Positions 1 to 6,789 of a stretch of 10,888 nt of DNA are shown here, in pieces (positions within the stretch are counted from its first letter, which is position 1; the number at the start of each line of letters is the position of its first letter). Made by a program: the position numbers and the translations under genes. Below the pieces are notes generated by a model, which was given only the letters and a program-made list of their open reading frames with translations, made no database searches and was not told where the DNA came from. This DNA is from Flemingiibacterium sp045634345 (GTDB taxonomy: Bacteria > Bacillota > Clostridia > Oscillospirales > CAG-272), in NCBI GenBank assembly GCA_045634345.1, contig JAZRAB010000138.1, positions 1 to 10,888 of the forward strand. Reading direction: 5' to 3'.

Positions 1-249
1 GTATGCGGTGACCACTGCTCGCCTATCTCGGATACCACCATCATGTCATCCGCCGGTGCACAGTGTGACCACATCAATCACGTATCAACTCAGATTCCAT
101 ACGCGGTCTCGATCGCAGCTTGTTCGTTTATCGCTTACATCGTGGGCGGTCTTACACAGAACGGTTGGATCGGTCTTATCGTGGCAACAATCGCTACGGT
201 TGCTCTGGTACTCTTCTTTAAGTTCAAGGGCGCAAAGAAAGCTAAATAA
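1..249 (+). CDS. Na+/H+ antiporter, NhaC family (C-terminal part)
   Basis: The gene enters from the left edge; only the last 82 codons are here, in frame from base 1 to the TAA at 247-249. The motif GDHCSPISDTT, followed by a second stretch (GAQCDHINHV.TQ.PYA), is characteristic of the NhaC family of sodium/proton antiporters, integral membrane proteins that exchange cytoplasmic Na+ for external H+. Two hydrophobic segments follow, at about residues 33-52 and 57-76 of the visible part. The protein ends in a short Lys-rich cytoplasmic tail (KFKGAKKAK). A strong hairpin terminator lies 12 bases after the stop, so this is the last gene of its transcript. The exact ion or substrate cannot be set from the fragment: some members of the family carry organic acids or amino acids in exchange for Na+. 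Confidence 0.88.
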   Translation, partial: VCGDHCSPISDTTIMSSAGAQCDHINHVSTQIPYAVSIAACSFIAYIVGGLTQNGWIGLIVATIATVALVLFFKFKGAKKAK

Positions 250-261
250 ATTGTCGCTTTT

Positions 262-292
262 AAAATGCTCCGCCACCGGCGGAGCATTTTTT
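262..292 (+). terminator. Rho-independent terminator after the antiporter gene
   Basis: A perfect 13-bp stem (262-274 pairs with 278-290) with a GC-rich core GCTCCGCC/GGCGGAGC and a 3-base loop runs into a stretch of six T. This is a textbook intrinsic terminator for the plus-strand gene that stops at 249. Confidence 0.93.
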
Positions 293-416
293 GTTACATA
301 AGGTTATAAAAATGTCAAAATTTCAAATACAATTTTTTAACACAACCCCTGCCAAAACTTTATAAACAATTCACTGTTGTGCATAAAAAGGTCGAACTTT
401 ATTAACATTTGTCTGA

Positions 417-422
417 TATACT
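417..422 (+). promoter_or_regulatory. Possible -10 box of the PDZ gene within an inverted repeat
   Basis: The AT-rich gap 293-509 must hold the start of the PDZ transcript, because a terminator closes the gene before it. TATACT at 417-422 is the best -10-like hexamer. No good -35 sits at 16-18 bases; TCGAAC at 392-397 is a weak match at a 19-base spacing. The hexamer lies between the arms of TTGTCT (409-414) and AGACAA (425-430), which could be an operator. This is inference from base pattern only. Confidence 0.35.
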
Positions 423-509
423 ATAGACAAGAAAGATTCTAACGCTCGCATAACATCACGCAGTATCAGCAATGTCGCAGAGTAAAAAAATACGATATCC
501 GGGGGTTTT

Positions 510-1127
510 ATGTTCGGTAATATTAATGATACCCGAAGCAAAACTGAAGATAATCGCTCAAGTGAGACTTGCTTTGGCGGATTTGGTGGGCGCTTCTCAT
601 ACGAGCAATGTCAGCGCGAAAGCAATCGCAGCAGTTTTATGCGTATATTCTATAAAGCCACTGTTATTATTACTTCTTGCTTGTTTTTGGGATTATTAGG
701 CACAGTCTGCGCTGTATTGATATTCAACATCGTCCAAAACAACCGCACACTTTACTACCCCAACACAGCCGAAGTCGAAAGCTCACATACTTATGAGGAT
801 TTGCAAATCATCAATCTTGAAGCATCTTCAGCCCCATCGAAGGTAACTTTCATTCAAAATGTAGTGGCAGCAGAAAATGTAAGCATTGAGGAATCTCGTC
901 GCTACCGTATACCAATCGGTGTTATGGTTCATAAAGTCACCGAGAATTCTGCGCCGCATATTGCCGGTATGTGTGAGGGCGATATTATAGTTGCTGTTGA
1001 CGGCATTGAGATAACTGATGCCTCAAGCCTCAATTCCTTGATTGCCGCATATCATAGTGGAGCAGTGGCAAAGGTTACTGTATTCCGCAACAACGAATAT
1101 ATAGACTTAAGTGTTAATATTGAATAG
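510..1127 (+). CDS. Membrane-anchored PDZ-domain protein, HtrA-like but without protease domain
   Basis: This 205-residue protein has three parts. Residues 1-48 are a polar, presumably cytoplasmic N-terminus with a Gly/Phe patch (GGFGGRF). Residues 49-74 are a single hydrophobic membrane segment. A linker of about 55 residues then leads to a PDZ domain at about 134-205. The PDZ part has the look of HtrA/DegP-type serine proteases: IPIGVMV carboxylate-binding strand (135-140), the Ala-Gly turn before EGDII (156-160), DGIEITDASSL (164-174), and the closing strand VTVFRN. No trypsin-like domain with a GNSGGP motif lies between anchor and PDZ, so it cannot be a protease of that family. A likely role is binding protein C-termini on the outer face of the membrane; the partner is unknown. 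The start at 510 is chosen for the G-rich site at 501-505, which is close (4 bases). Met44 (639) is an alternative with no visible ribosome site. It stands alone between terminators, so it is probably monocistronic. Confidence 0.75.
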   Translation: MFGNINDTRSKTEDNRSSETCFGGFGGRFSYEQCQRESNRSSFMRIFYKATVIITSCLFLGLLGTVCAVLIFNIVQNNRTLYYPNTAEVESSHTYEDLQIINLEASSAPSKVTFIQNVVAAENVSIEESRRYRIPIGVMVHKVTENSAPHIAGMCEGDIIVAVDGIEITDASSLNSLIAAYHSGAVAKVTVFRNNEYIDLSVNIE

Positions 1128-1129
1128 AA

Positions 1130-1162
1130 AAAGCTCTGCCGTTCTAACGGCAGGGCTTTTAT
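1130..1162 (+). terminator. Rho-independent terminator of the PDZ gene
   Basis: Three bases after the TAG stop, an arm AAGCTCTGCCGT (from about 1131) pairs with ACGGCAGGGCTT around a TCTA loop, with a single T-G wobble, and the 3' arm ends in four T. It is immediately followed by a second hairpin, 1165-1196. Confidence 0.85.
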
Positions 1163-1164
1163 GT

Positions 1165-1196
1165 AAAACTCGGTGATTTAACAATCACCGAGTTTT
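1165..1196 (-). terminator. Rho-independent terminator of the paaK-ior operon (works in both directions)
   Basis: A perfect 14-bp inverted repeat (1165-1178 with 1183-1196; core CTCGGTGATT) and a 4-base loop lies 6 bases beyond the stop of the ACT gene on the minus strand. It has A/T tracts on both sides, so it can end minus-strand transcripts and also back up the plus-strand terminator just before it. It marks the boundary between convergent transcription units. Confidence 0.85.
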
Positions 1197-1202
1197 TCGA
1201 TG

Positions 1203-1613
1203 TTATTCCATTCCGGTAAAGCCATGCTCAGTAAGCAGCTTGACAGCGGCTCCCTCCGCCTCGATTCGCATAACAACATACGCTTCGTTCTCACTCTTTG
1301 CGATAAACGCATACATATATTCAATCGCTATGTCATTTGAAGCCAGCAACTCGAGTACCTCTGCAAGTCCACCTGGACGGTTGTGTATGCATGCGGTGAT
1401 AACGCTCGTTATCGAGACAGTCAACCCCTCCGCTTTGAGTACACGCTCAACCTCCTCGGGATCGTCAACGATAATGCGCAGGATACCGAAATGAGTGGTA
1501 TCCGCAACCGAAAGAGCGCGGATGTTAATATTGTTCTTTGCAATGATCTTTGTGATCTCGGCAAGTCTGCCAGGCTTGTTTTCAATGAAAATGGAGATCT
1601 GCTTAATAATCAT
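1203..1613 (-). CDS. Tandem ACT-domain protein of the aryl-acid operon
   Basis: The protein has 136 residues, made of two ACT domains and nothing else. The first (about 4-66) starts with the typical ISIFIENKPGRLAEITKIIA pattern. The second (about 72-136) repeats it as VITACIHNRPGGLAEVLELLA. ACT domains bind small ligands, usually amino acids, at the loop around the conserved Gly of the PGRL/PGGL turn, and such stand-alone tandem-ACT proteins are commonly found beside paaK and iorAB. A regulatory role sensing an aromatic or branched amino acid is therefore reasonable, but ligand and partner are inference. AGGAGG (complement of 1621-1626) sits 7 bases before the ATG. It is the last gene of the operon, 22 bases after paaK copy 1. 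Confidence 0.88.
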   Translation of the reverse strand: MIIKQISIFIENKPGRLAEITKIIAKNNINIRALSVADTTHFGILRIIVDDPEEVERVLKAEGLTVSITSVITACIHNRPGGLAEVLELLASNDIAIEYMYAFIAKSENEAYVVMRIEAEGAAVKLLTEHGFTGME

Positions 1614-1635
1614 GAGTTTCCCTCCTAAAATATTA

Positions 1636-2943
1636 TTAATGAAGTTTACGTTTATCTACGACGCGCTTTGCTTTGCCTTCGCTTCTCGGTATAGTACCCG
1701 GTTCAACAAAAGTGATCTTCGATGCAAGACCGAGTGTCGACTGCATTCCTGCATTGATTTTTGCCGCCATCTCCTCCATACCCTTTACATGGTCGGAGAA
1801 GTTGTCTGCTGAAACCTCAACCTGAATTTCCATAATATCAAGGTTGTTCTTTCTGTCAACGTAGATCATATAGTGCGGATCGACCGTTCCGCAGGAAAGC
1901 AATACGCTTTCAATTTGGGACGGGAATACATTTACTCCGCGTATAATAAGCATATCATCAGAGCGTCCGCAAGGCTTCTGCATACGTACAAATGTACGTC
2001 CGCAACCGCATTTTTCATGCGTGATGCTCGAAATGTCGTGCGTTCTGTAACGGATAAGCGGAAGCGCCTCTTTGGTGATACAAGTAAATACAACCTCTCC
2101 CTGCTCACCGTCGGGAAGCACCTCTCCCGTGTCGGGATCAATTATTTCTATGATGAAGTGGTCTTCATTTATGTGCATACCGTTCTGACATTCGCAGTCG
2201 TATGCAACACCGGGACCGGATATTTCCGACAGACCGTAAATATCATATGCCTTGATTCCGAGGCGTTCTTCGATCTCGGCACGCATCTGCTCCGTCCACG
2301 GCTCCGCACCAAAAAGACCTGCTTTCAGATGTATTTTATCAAGCGTAATTCCCTGCTCTTTAAGTGTATCCGCGATGAACAGCGCATATGACGGAGTACA
2401 GCAAAGTATCGACGAGCCGAAATCCTGAAGCATTGTAACCTGACGCGCCGTATTACCGCTCGATGCAGGAATAACGGTCGCGCCCATTTTCTGTGCTCCG
2501 TCATGGATTCCAAGACCTCCGGTAAAAAGTCCGTAACCGTACGAAACGTGAACAAAGTCGTCCTTATCTGCACCTGCGGCAACAAGAGCGCGTGCGGCAC
2601 ATTCTGCCCACAGATCAATGTCGCCCTGTGTGTAGCCTACGACCGTTTGCTTTCCCGTAGTACCCGAGGATGCGTGAATACGCATAAGTTTTTTCGGCTC
2701 AACGCAGAACATCCCGTAAGGATATCCGTCGCGCAGATCCTGCTTGTAGGTGAATGGAAGCTTATGAAGGTCATCAATTGAGTGAATATCCTCCGGCTTA
2801 ACGCCTATGGCATCCATACGCTCGCGGTACATCGGCATGTTTTTATAAACATGGTAAACGGTACGCGAAAGATTATAGGATTGGAGATGATAAAGCTGAT
2901 CGCGGGTCGCCGTTTCCATGGTTTCGTTAAAATACTTTGGCAT
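1636..2943 (-). CDS. paaK: Phenylacetate-CoA ligase family protein, copy 1 (downstream of iorB)
   Basis: A 435-residue AMP-forming ligase of the PaaK family, which activates an aryl acid (phenylacetate, indoleacetate or similar) with ATP to an acyl-adenylate and transfers it to CoA. Seen in order: the phosphate-binding loop SSGTTGKQT (92-100), FGYG-like VSYGYGLFTG (133-142), the adenine-site motif YGLSEISGPG (236-245), RYRTHD (298-303), a CGCGRT cysteine motif (312-317), the hinge-region GRSDDMLIIRGVNVFP (326-341), and the C-terminal Lys424 in GKAKR, expected to serve the adenylation step. The length is normal for the family. Its ribosome site AAGGAG (complement of 2954-2959) lies 10 bases before the ATG; it follows iorB by 25 bases. 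With iorAB upstream it may run in the acid-releasing direction to gain energy, or activate imported acids. Substrate is not readable from sequence. Confidence 0.92.
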   Translation of the reverse strand: MPKYFNETMETATRDQLYHLQSYNLSRTVYHVYKNMPMYRERMDAIGVKPEDIHSIDDLHKLPFTYKQDLRDGYPYGMFCVEPKKLMRIHASSGTTGKQTVVGYTQGDIDLWAECAARALVAAGADKDDFVHVSYGYGLFTGGLGIHDGAQKMGATVIPASSGNTARQVTMLQDFGSSILCCTPSYALFIADTLKEQGITLDKIHLKAGLFGAEPWTEQMRAEIEERLGIKAYDIYGLSEISGPGVAYDCECQNGMHINEDHFIIEIIDPDTGEVLPDGEQGEVVFTCITKEALPLIRYRTHDISSITHEKCGCGRTFVRMQKPCGRSDDMLIIRGVNVFPSQIESVLLSCGTVDPHYMIYVDRKNNLDIMEIQVEVSADNFSDHVKGMEEMAAKINAGMQSTLGLASKITFVEPGTIPRSEGKAKRVVDKRKLH

Positions 2944-2968
2944 TGGTAGTTATCTCCTTTTTCATCAG

Positions 2969-3544
2969 TTACGCCGAGTGGCTTGCACCAAGGTCGAACG
3001 CTTTCAGGTTAAGTTCAAGGAATTTCTCGGGAACAGAGATGCGAACAGCCTCGCGGAGCGTCTCATCGTCAATACCGAGCGCATGTGCCGCCATACCGAT
3101 GAGCGCTACGTTTACAGCTTTTTCACTTCCCGCCTCACGTGCGATCGCAAGAGCATCTGCCGCAATGACCTTCGCTCCGGCTGCTTTCATCTTTGCAACA
3201 AGATCTTCCGGGTACTCAGCCGCACCGGTAACAACCGGCATCGGATTGATCTCTTGTGTATTGGTAATTATAACGCCTTCCTTTTTAAGATACGGAAGCC
3301 ATCTTGCAGCTTCAAGAAGCTCGAAGGACATAATAACGTCCGCTTCCCCCTTACATATAACAGGTGATGCAACCTTATCGCCATACTTAACATAAGTGAC
3401 AACCGATCCGCCGCGCTGGCTCATGCCGTGCACCTCTGATACCTTTACATCATAATTCTGGAGCAGTACGGCATTTCCGAGAATACGGCTGGCAAGCAAG
3501 GATCCCTGACCGCCAACGCCGACTATCATAATATTCTTTGTCAT
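2969..3544 (-). CDS. iorB: Indolepyruvate ferredoxin oxidoreductase, beta subunit
   Basis: A 191-residue gamma/beta-type subunit of 2-oxoacid:ferredoxin oxidoreductases. It starts with the nucleotide-fold motif IMIVGVGGQGS (5-15) and carries the diagnostic SEVHGMSQRGGSV (36-48) of this subunit. With IorA it forms the enzyme that oxidatively decarboxylates aryl-pyruvates (indolepyruvate, phenylpyruvate, p-hydroxyphenylpyruvate) to the aryl-acetyl-CoA, giving electrons to ferredoxin in the cytoplasm. The reading frame is open up to an ATG at 3616. I chose 3544 because the family begins directly at this Met, AAAGGA (complement of 3555-3560) lies 10 bases ahead, and the longer form would overlap iorA by 55 bases with unrelated sequence. 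It follows iorA by 17 bases. Confidence 0.95.
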   Translation of the reverse strand: MTKNIMIVGVGGQGSLLASRILGNAVLLQNYDVKVSEVHGMSQRGGSVVTYVKYGDKVASPVICKGEADVIMSFELLEAARWLPYLKKEGVIITNTQEINPMPVVTGAAEYPEDLVAKMKAAGAKVIAADALAIAREAGSEKAVNVALIGMAAHALGIDDETLREAVRISVPEKFLELNLKAFDLGASHSA

Positions 3545-3561
3545 ATCAGTCACATCCTTTC

Positions 3562-5289
3562 TCAAACTATCGCGCCGACCTTGCACATCTGCGTGCAAAG
3601 ACCGCATCCGGTACAAAGCGTAGCATCAATACGCGCCTTGCCGTCAACGATTGAAATACACGGACAGCCTATCTTCATGCACATCTTGCATCCAACACAT
3701 TTGTCAGCATTTACAGTAAGCGCAGGCTCGCGCTTAACGTACTTGAGAAGTGCGCAAGGACGACGGCAGATGATAACAGACGGACACTTCGCCGCGAGTT
3801 CTTCCTTGAGAACTGCTTGGGTTGCCTTAAGATCATTCGGGTCAACGATGCGTATGTGAGCCTCATCGACTCCGGCTGCCTTTGCAATATTTTCGAGCAT
3901 GATTCCGGTTACCGGCTCACCCTTTAAAGTATATCCGGTGCAGGGATTCTGCTGATGTCCGGTCATGCCGGTTATGCTGTTGTCAACGATAACGACCGTG
4001 GAAATGCCCTTGTTGTATGTAATATCAACTAGTCCGGTGATGCCCGAGTGCATAAAGGTGGAGTCTCCGATAACCGCAACGCACTTATCTTCCTCGCCGC
4101 GAACCTTGGCAAATCCGTGAAGTGCGGATATTGATGCGCCCATGCAAAGTGTAGTATCCATACCTGCAAGCGGCTGTGCGGCACCGAGAGTATAGCATCC
4201 GATATCTCCGCTTACATAAAGTCCAAGCTGCTTAAAGAGATAGAACACACCTCTGTGCGGACATCCGGGGCAAAGAACCGGCGGACGTACCGGAATATTA
4301 TCTTCGAGAGTGAAGCAATCATTTTTCTTATTAAGAAGTATGTCGGAAATAAGCTCCTGCGAAAATTCTCCGCATATGGGGAGCAGATTTTTACCGTCGC
4401 ACTTGATTCCGAGCGTCTTAACGTGAGTCTCGATGATAGGATCAAGCTCCTCGATAACAATAACGCGCTCATACTTCGCCGCAAAATCGGCTATAAGACG
4501 CTTCGGCAGCGGATTAACCATACCGAGCTTCAGATAAGATGCAGTATCGCCAAACGCTTCAAGCGCATAGCAGAACGAAGGACCGGCGGTAATAATACCT
4601 ATCTTTGCGCCTTTGTTCTCGACAACTTTATTAAACGGACAGTTTTCCGCAAACTCAGCAAGTTTGGAAAGACGTTCCTCAACGATTACATGACGTCCGC
4701 GAGCCATTGCAGGCATCATAACGTGCTTCGCTATGTTCTTCTCGTAAGGCTTAACCGGGACTTCAACGCGATCAGCTGTTTCAACAACAGACTGCGAGTG
4801 TGAAACGCGGGTGTTAAGCCGAAGAATGAACGGTGTGTCAAACTTCTCTGAATAATCATATGCAAGCTTTGTAAATTCAAGACATTCACCTGAATCGGAC
4901 GGTTCAAGCATTGGAAGCTTCGCCGCGATAGCATAATGACGGCTGTCCTGCTCGTTCTGCGAGGAGTGCATGCCGGGATCATCGGCAACACCTATGACAA
5001 ATCCGCCGTTGACGCCCACGTATGAGGTGATGAACAGAGGATCGGCGGCAACATTAAGACCAACGTGCTTCATTGCACAGAAGGAGCGTCCTCCGCCGAT
5101 AGCCGCGCCGAGCGCCGCTTCGAGAGCAACCTTTTCATTAGGTGCCCATTCAGCATAGACCTCATCATATTTTGCCACAGCTTCGGTAATTTCGGTACTC
5201 GGTGTACCGGGATAACTCGAAACGAATCGCACGCTTGCTTCGTAAAGTCCTCGTGCAACCGCTTCATTTCCAAGCATCATTTTTTTCAT
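3562..5289 (-). CDS. iorA: Indolepyruvate ferredoxin oxidoreductase, alpha subunit
   Basis: A 575-residue catalytic subunit of IOR. The N-terminal pyrimidine-type domain begins LGNEAVARG and has SSYPGTPSTE (24-33) and the likely cofactor-activating Glu52 in NEKVALE. The C-terminal TPP domain shows CPGCPHRG (340-347), SGDIGCYT (360-367) and the TPP/Mg motif GDS...N (408-410 to 437). The last 50 residues form a two-cluster ferredoxin domain: C531, C534, C537 and C542, then C559, C562, C565 and C569. The second set ends CK rather than the usual CP. All parts expected for an active oxygen-sensitive enzyme are present. The start at 5289 (MKKMMLGNE) fits the family and has GGGGAA about 7 bases upstream. 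A longer frame to 5346 would overlap the end of paaK copy 2 and adds no family sequence. It follows paaK copy 2 by 37 bases. Confidence 0.96.
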   Translation of the reverse strand: MKKMMLGNEAVARGLYEASVRFVSSYPGTPSTEITEAVAKYDEVYAEWAPNEKVALEAALGAAIGGGRSFCAMKHVGLNVAADPLFITSYVGVNGGFVIGVADDPGMHSSQNEQDSRHYAIAAKLPMLEPSDSGECLEFTKLAYDYSEKFDTPFILRLNTRVSHSQSVVETADRVEVPVKPYEKNIAKHVMMPAMARGRHVIVEERLSKLAEFAENCPFNKVVENKGAKIGIITAGPSFCYALEAFGDTASYLKLGMVNPLPKRLIADFAAKYERVIVIEELDPIIETHVKTLGIKCDGKNLLPICGEFSQELISDILLNKKNDCFTLEDNIPVRPPVLCPGCPHRGVFYLFKQLGLYVSGDIGCYTLGAAQPLAGMDTTLCMGASISALHGFAKVRGEEDKCVAVIGDSTFMHSGITGLVDITYNKGISTVVIVDNSITGMTGHQQNPCTGYTLKGEPVTGIMLENIAKAAGVDEAHIRIVDPNDLKATQAVLKEELAAKCPSVIICRRPCALLKYVKREPALTVNADKCVGCKMCMKIGCPCISIVDGKARIDATLCTGCGLCTQMCKVGAIV

Positions 5290-5326
5290 TTTGCGTTCCC
5301 CACAATTATATTTATTAAGTTTAAAC

Positions 5327-6625
5327 TCACTTGATTCTGTTATCAATTACTCTCTTTGCCTTGCCTACAAAGCGTTCAAGCGACTTCGGCTCGACAAGAT
5401 TGATCTTCGCATCAAGTCCGAGTACAGTCTGCAGCTTGTGTCGCACCTTCTGCTGAAGATTTTCAAGCGATGTGAACGAAGTAAGCAGGCTCGCATCCGA
5501 AACCTCGATATTTATCTCGAACGTGTCCATGTAGTTCTTGGTTCCGAGCACTATCTGATACTGCGGACCAACCTCGGGGATGCTTACAAGCACGCTTTCA
5601 ATCTGTGTCGGGAATACGTTGACACCCTTGATCTTGAGCATGTCATCAGCTCTGCCAAGCGGCTTATCCATACGTACATGTGTGCGTCCGCATTCACACT
5701 TATCGTAATGCAATCTGGTAATATCCTTTGTGCGGTAACGAAGGAGCGGTATGCCCTCTTTTGCAAGAGTGGTCACAACAAGCTCACCCTCGTCTCCTCT
5801 CGCTTTAACCGAACCTGTTGCGCTGTCTATAACCTCTGGGAGGAAGTTGTCCTCGGCAAAATGCAGACCGCAGCGATAGCGGCATTCACCTGAAACGCCC
5901 GGACCGCAAAGCTCACTCATACCGTAGTTGTCAGTTGCAAAGAGATTCCATGCTTCCTCGACCTTTGCACGCATTTCATTCGAGCATCCCTCGGAGCCAA
6001 AAAGTCCGAGGCGGATTCCAAGCTCACGGCAGTCAATTCCGTTATCGCGTGCAACCTCTGCTATGTAGAGCGCATACGACGGCGTGGAGACAAGTGCTGT
6101 TGTACCGAAATCCTTCATGAATTTAAGCTGTTTTTCGGTGTTGCCCGTAGATGTGGGAACAACCGTCGCACCGATATTTTCAAGTCCGTAGTGAAGTCCG
6201 AGTGCACCCGTAAACATACCGTAGCCGAACGCTATCTGAACGATATCATCCGAGGTAGCACCGGCGGCAACGACAAGTCTTGACACACAGTCGGACCACA
6301 TTTTGAGATCATTTTTCGTGTATCCGACAACGGTGGGATTACCCGTAGTACCCGACGACGCATGAAGTCTTACGATCTCGCGCTTATCGACTGCGAAAAG
6401 TCCGAAGGGATATGTATCGCGGATATCATCCTTGGTGGTATACGGTATGTACTGTATATCGGAAAGTGCCGTGATTTTATCGGCAGTAATACCTACCTCA
6501 TCCAGACGTTTTTTATAGAAAGGAACGCGGTTGTAGCAGTAATCTACAATGTTTTTGAGACGTTTGAGCTGAAGCCGTTCAAGATCGGCTCGGTCCATAG
6601 TCTCTATTTCTTCTTGCCAAAACAT
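5327..6625 (-). CDS. paaK: Phenylacetate-CoA ligase family protein, copy 2 (first gene of the operon)
   Basis: A 432-residue AMP-forming aryl-CoA ligase. Motifs: phosphate-binding loop SSGTTGNPT (90-98), IAFGYGMFTGALG (131-143), adenine-site YGMSELCGPG (234-243), RYRTKD (296-301), CECGRT (310-315), GRADDMLKIKGVNVFP (324-339), and C-terminal Lys422 in GKAKR. It resembles copy 1 along its whole length but differs at many places, including the loop (GNPT here, GKQT there) and the region around the acyl pocket, so this is an old paralogue and not a fresh duplication. It leads the operon. A site AAGGATAGG (complement of 6635-6643) lies 9 bases before the ATG, and the promoter at 6663-6691 gives a leader of about 30 bases. 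Reaction: aryl acid + ATP + CoA to aryl-acyl-CoA + AMP + PPi, or the reverse. Confidence 0.92.
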   Translation of the reverse strand: MFWQEEIETMDRADLERLQLKRLKNIVDYCYNRVPFYKKRLDEVGITADKITALSDIQYIPYTTKDDIRDTYPFGLFAVDKREIVRLHASSGTTGNPTVVGYTKNDLKMWSDCVSRLVVAAGATSDDIVQIAFGYGMFTGALGLHYGLENIGATVVPTSTGNTEKQLKFMKDFGTTALVSTPSYALYIAEVARDNGIDCRELGIRLGLFGSEGCSNEMRAKVEEAWNLFATDNYGMSELCGPGVSGECRYRCGLHFAEDNFLPEVIDSATGSVKARGDEGELVVTTLAKEGIPLLRYRTKDITRLHYDKCECGRTHVRMDKPLGRADDMLKIKGVNVFPTQIESVLVSIPEVGPQYQIVLGTKNYMDTFEINIEVSDASLLTSFTSLENLQQKVRHKLQTVLGLDAKINLVEPKSLERFVGKAKRVIDNRIK

Positions 6626-6662
6626 AATAATAAACCTATCCTTAAAAATAATATCTCATATT

Positions 6663-6691
6663 ATTATAATATAAAATATCCTCCGTGTCAA
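6663..6691 (-). promoter_or_regulatory. Perfect-consensus sigma-A promoter of the paaK-ior operon
   Basis: On the minus strand TTGACA (complement of 6686-6691), exactly 17 bases, then TATAAT (complement of 6663-6668). Both hexamers and the spacing match the consensus, and A/T-rich sequence lies upstream. Transcription should start near 6656, about 30 bases before the paaK copy 2 start. No long leader or riboswitch fits in this space, so any control is likely by a repressor at the promoter or at the protein level. Confidence 0.9.
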
Positions 6692-6742
6692 GAAGAAATG
6701 CAGTTTTTTCGTCAAAAAACACGATATTATGCCGACAAAATA

Positions 6743-6779
6743 AAAAGGGACTGCATTTAACTAAAGGCAGTTCCCTTTT
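6743..6779 (-). terminator. Rho-independent terminator of the ligA-cdd-obg operon
   Basis: Just past the obg stop, minus-strand AAAAGGGAACTGC with CTTTA pairs with TAAATGCAGTCCCTTTT (stem of about 17 bp with one bulged A and one mismatch, 3-base loop) and continues into T residues. This separates obg from the paaK promoter downstream. Confidence 0.85.
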
Positions 6780-6789
6780 ATTCCTATAA

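Noticed and set aside
8..301. 97-codon plus-strand frame at the left edge
   Set aside because: It is out of frame with the NhaC-type sequence and runs through the terminator hairpin.
472..699. 75-codon plus-strand frame overlapping the start of the PDZ gene
   Set aside because: It lacks a ribosome site and resembles no known protein; the other frame carries a clear membrane anchor and PDZ domain.
3545..3616. Longer N-terminus for IorB
   Set aside because: The extra 24 residues are the antisense-free overlap with the iorA ferredoxin end, do not match the family, and a good ribosome site serves the ATG at 3544.
5290..5346. Longer N-terminus for IorA
   Set aside because: It overlaps the end of paaK copy 2 and adds non-family sequence; the start at 5289 fits the family.
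6703..6720. A/T hairpin (GTTTTTT with AAAAAAC) as a terminator
   Set aside because: It has almost no GC in the stem and lies after the obg terminator and before a promoter; more likely an A/T-rich upstream promoter element.
6362..6760. 132-codon plus-strand frame over the paaK start and promoter
   Set aside because: It runs through the promoter and terminator region, has no ribosome site and no recognisable motif.
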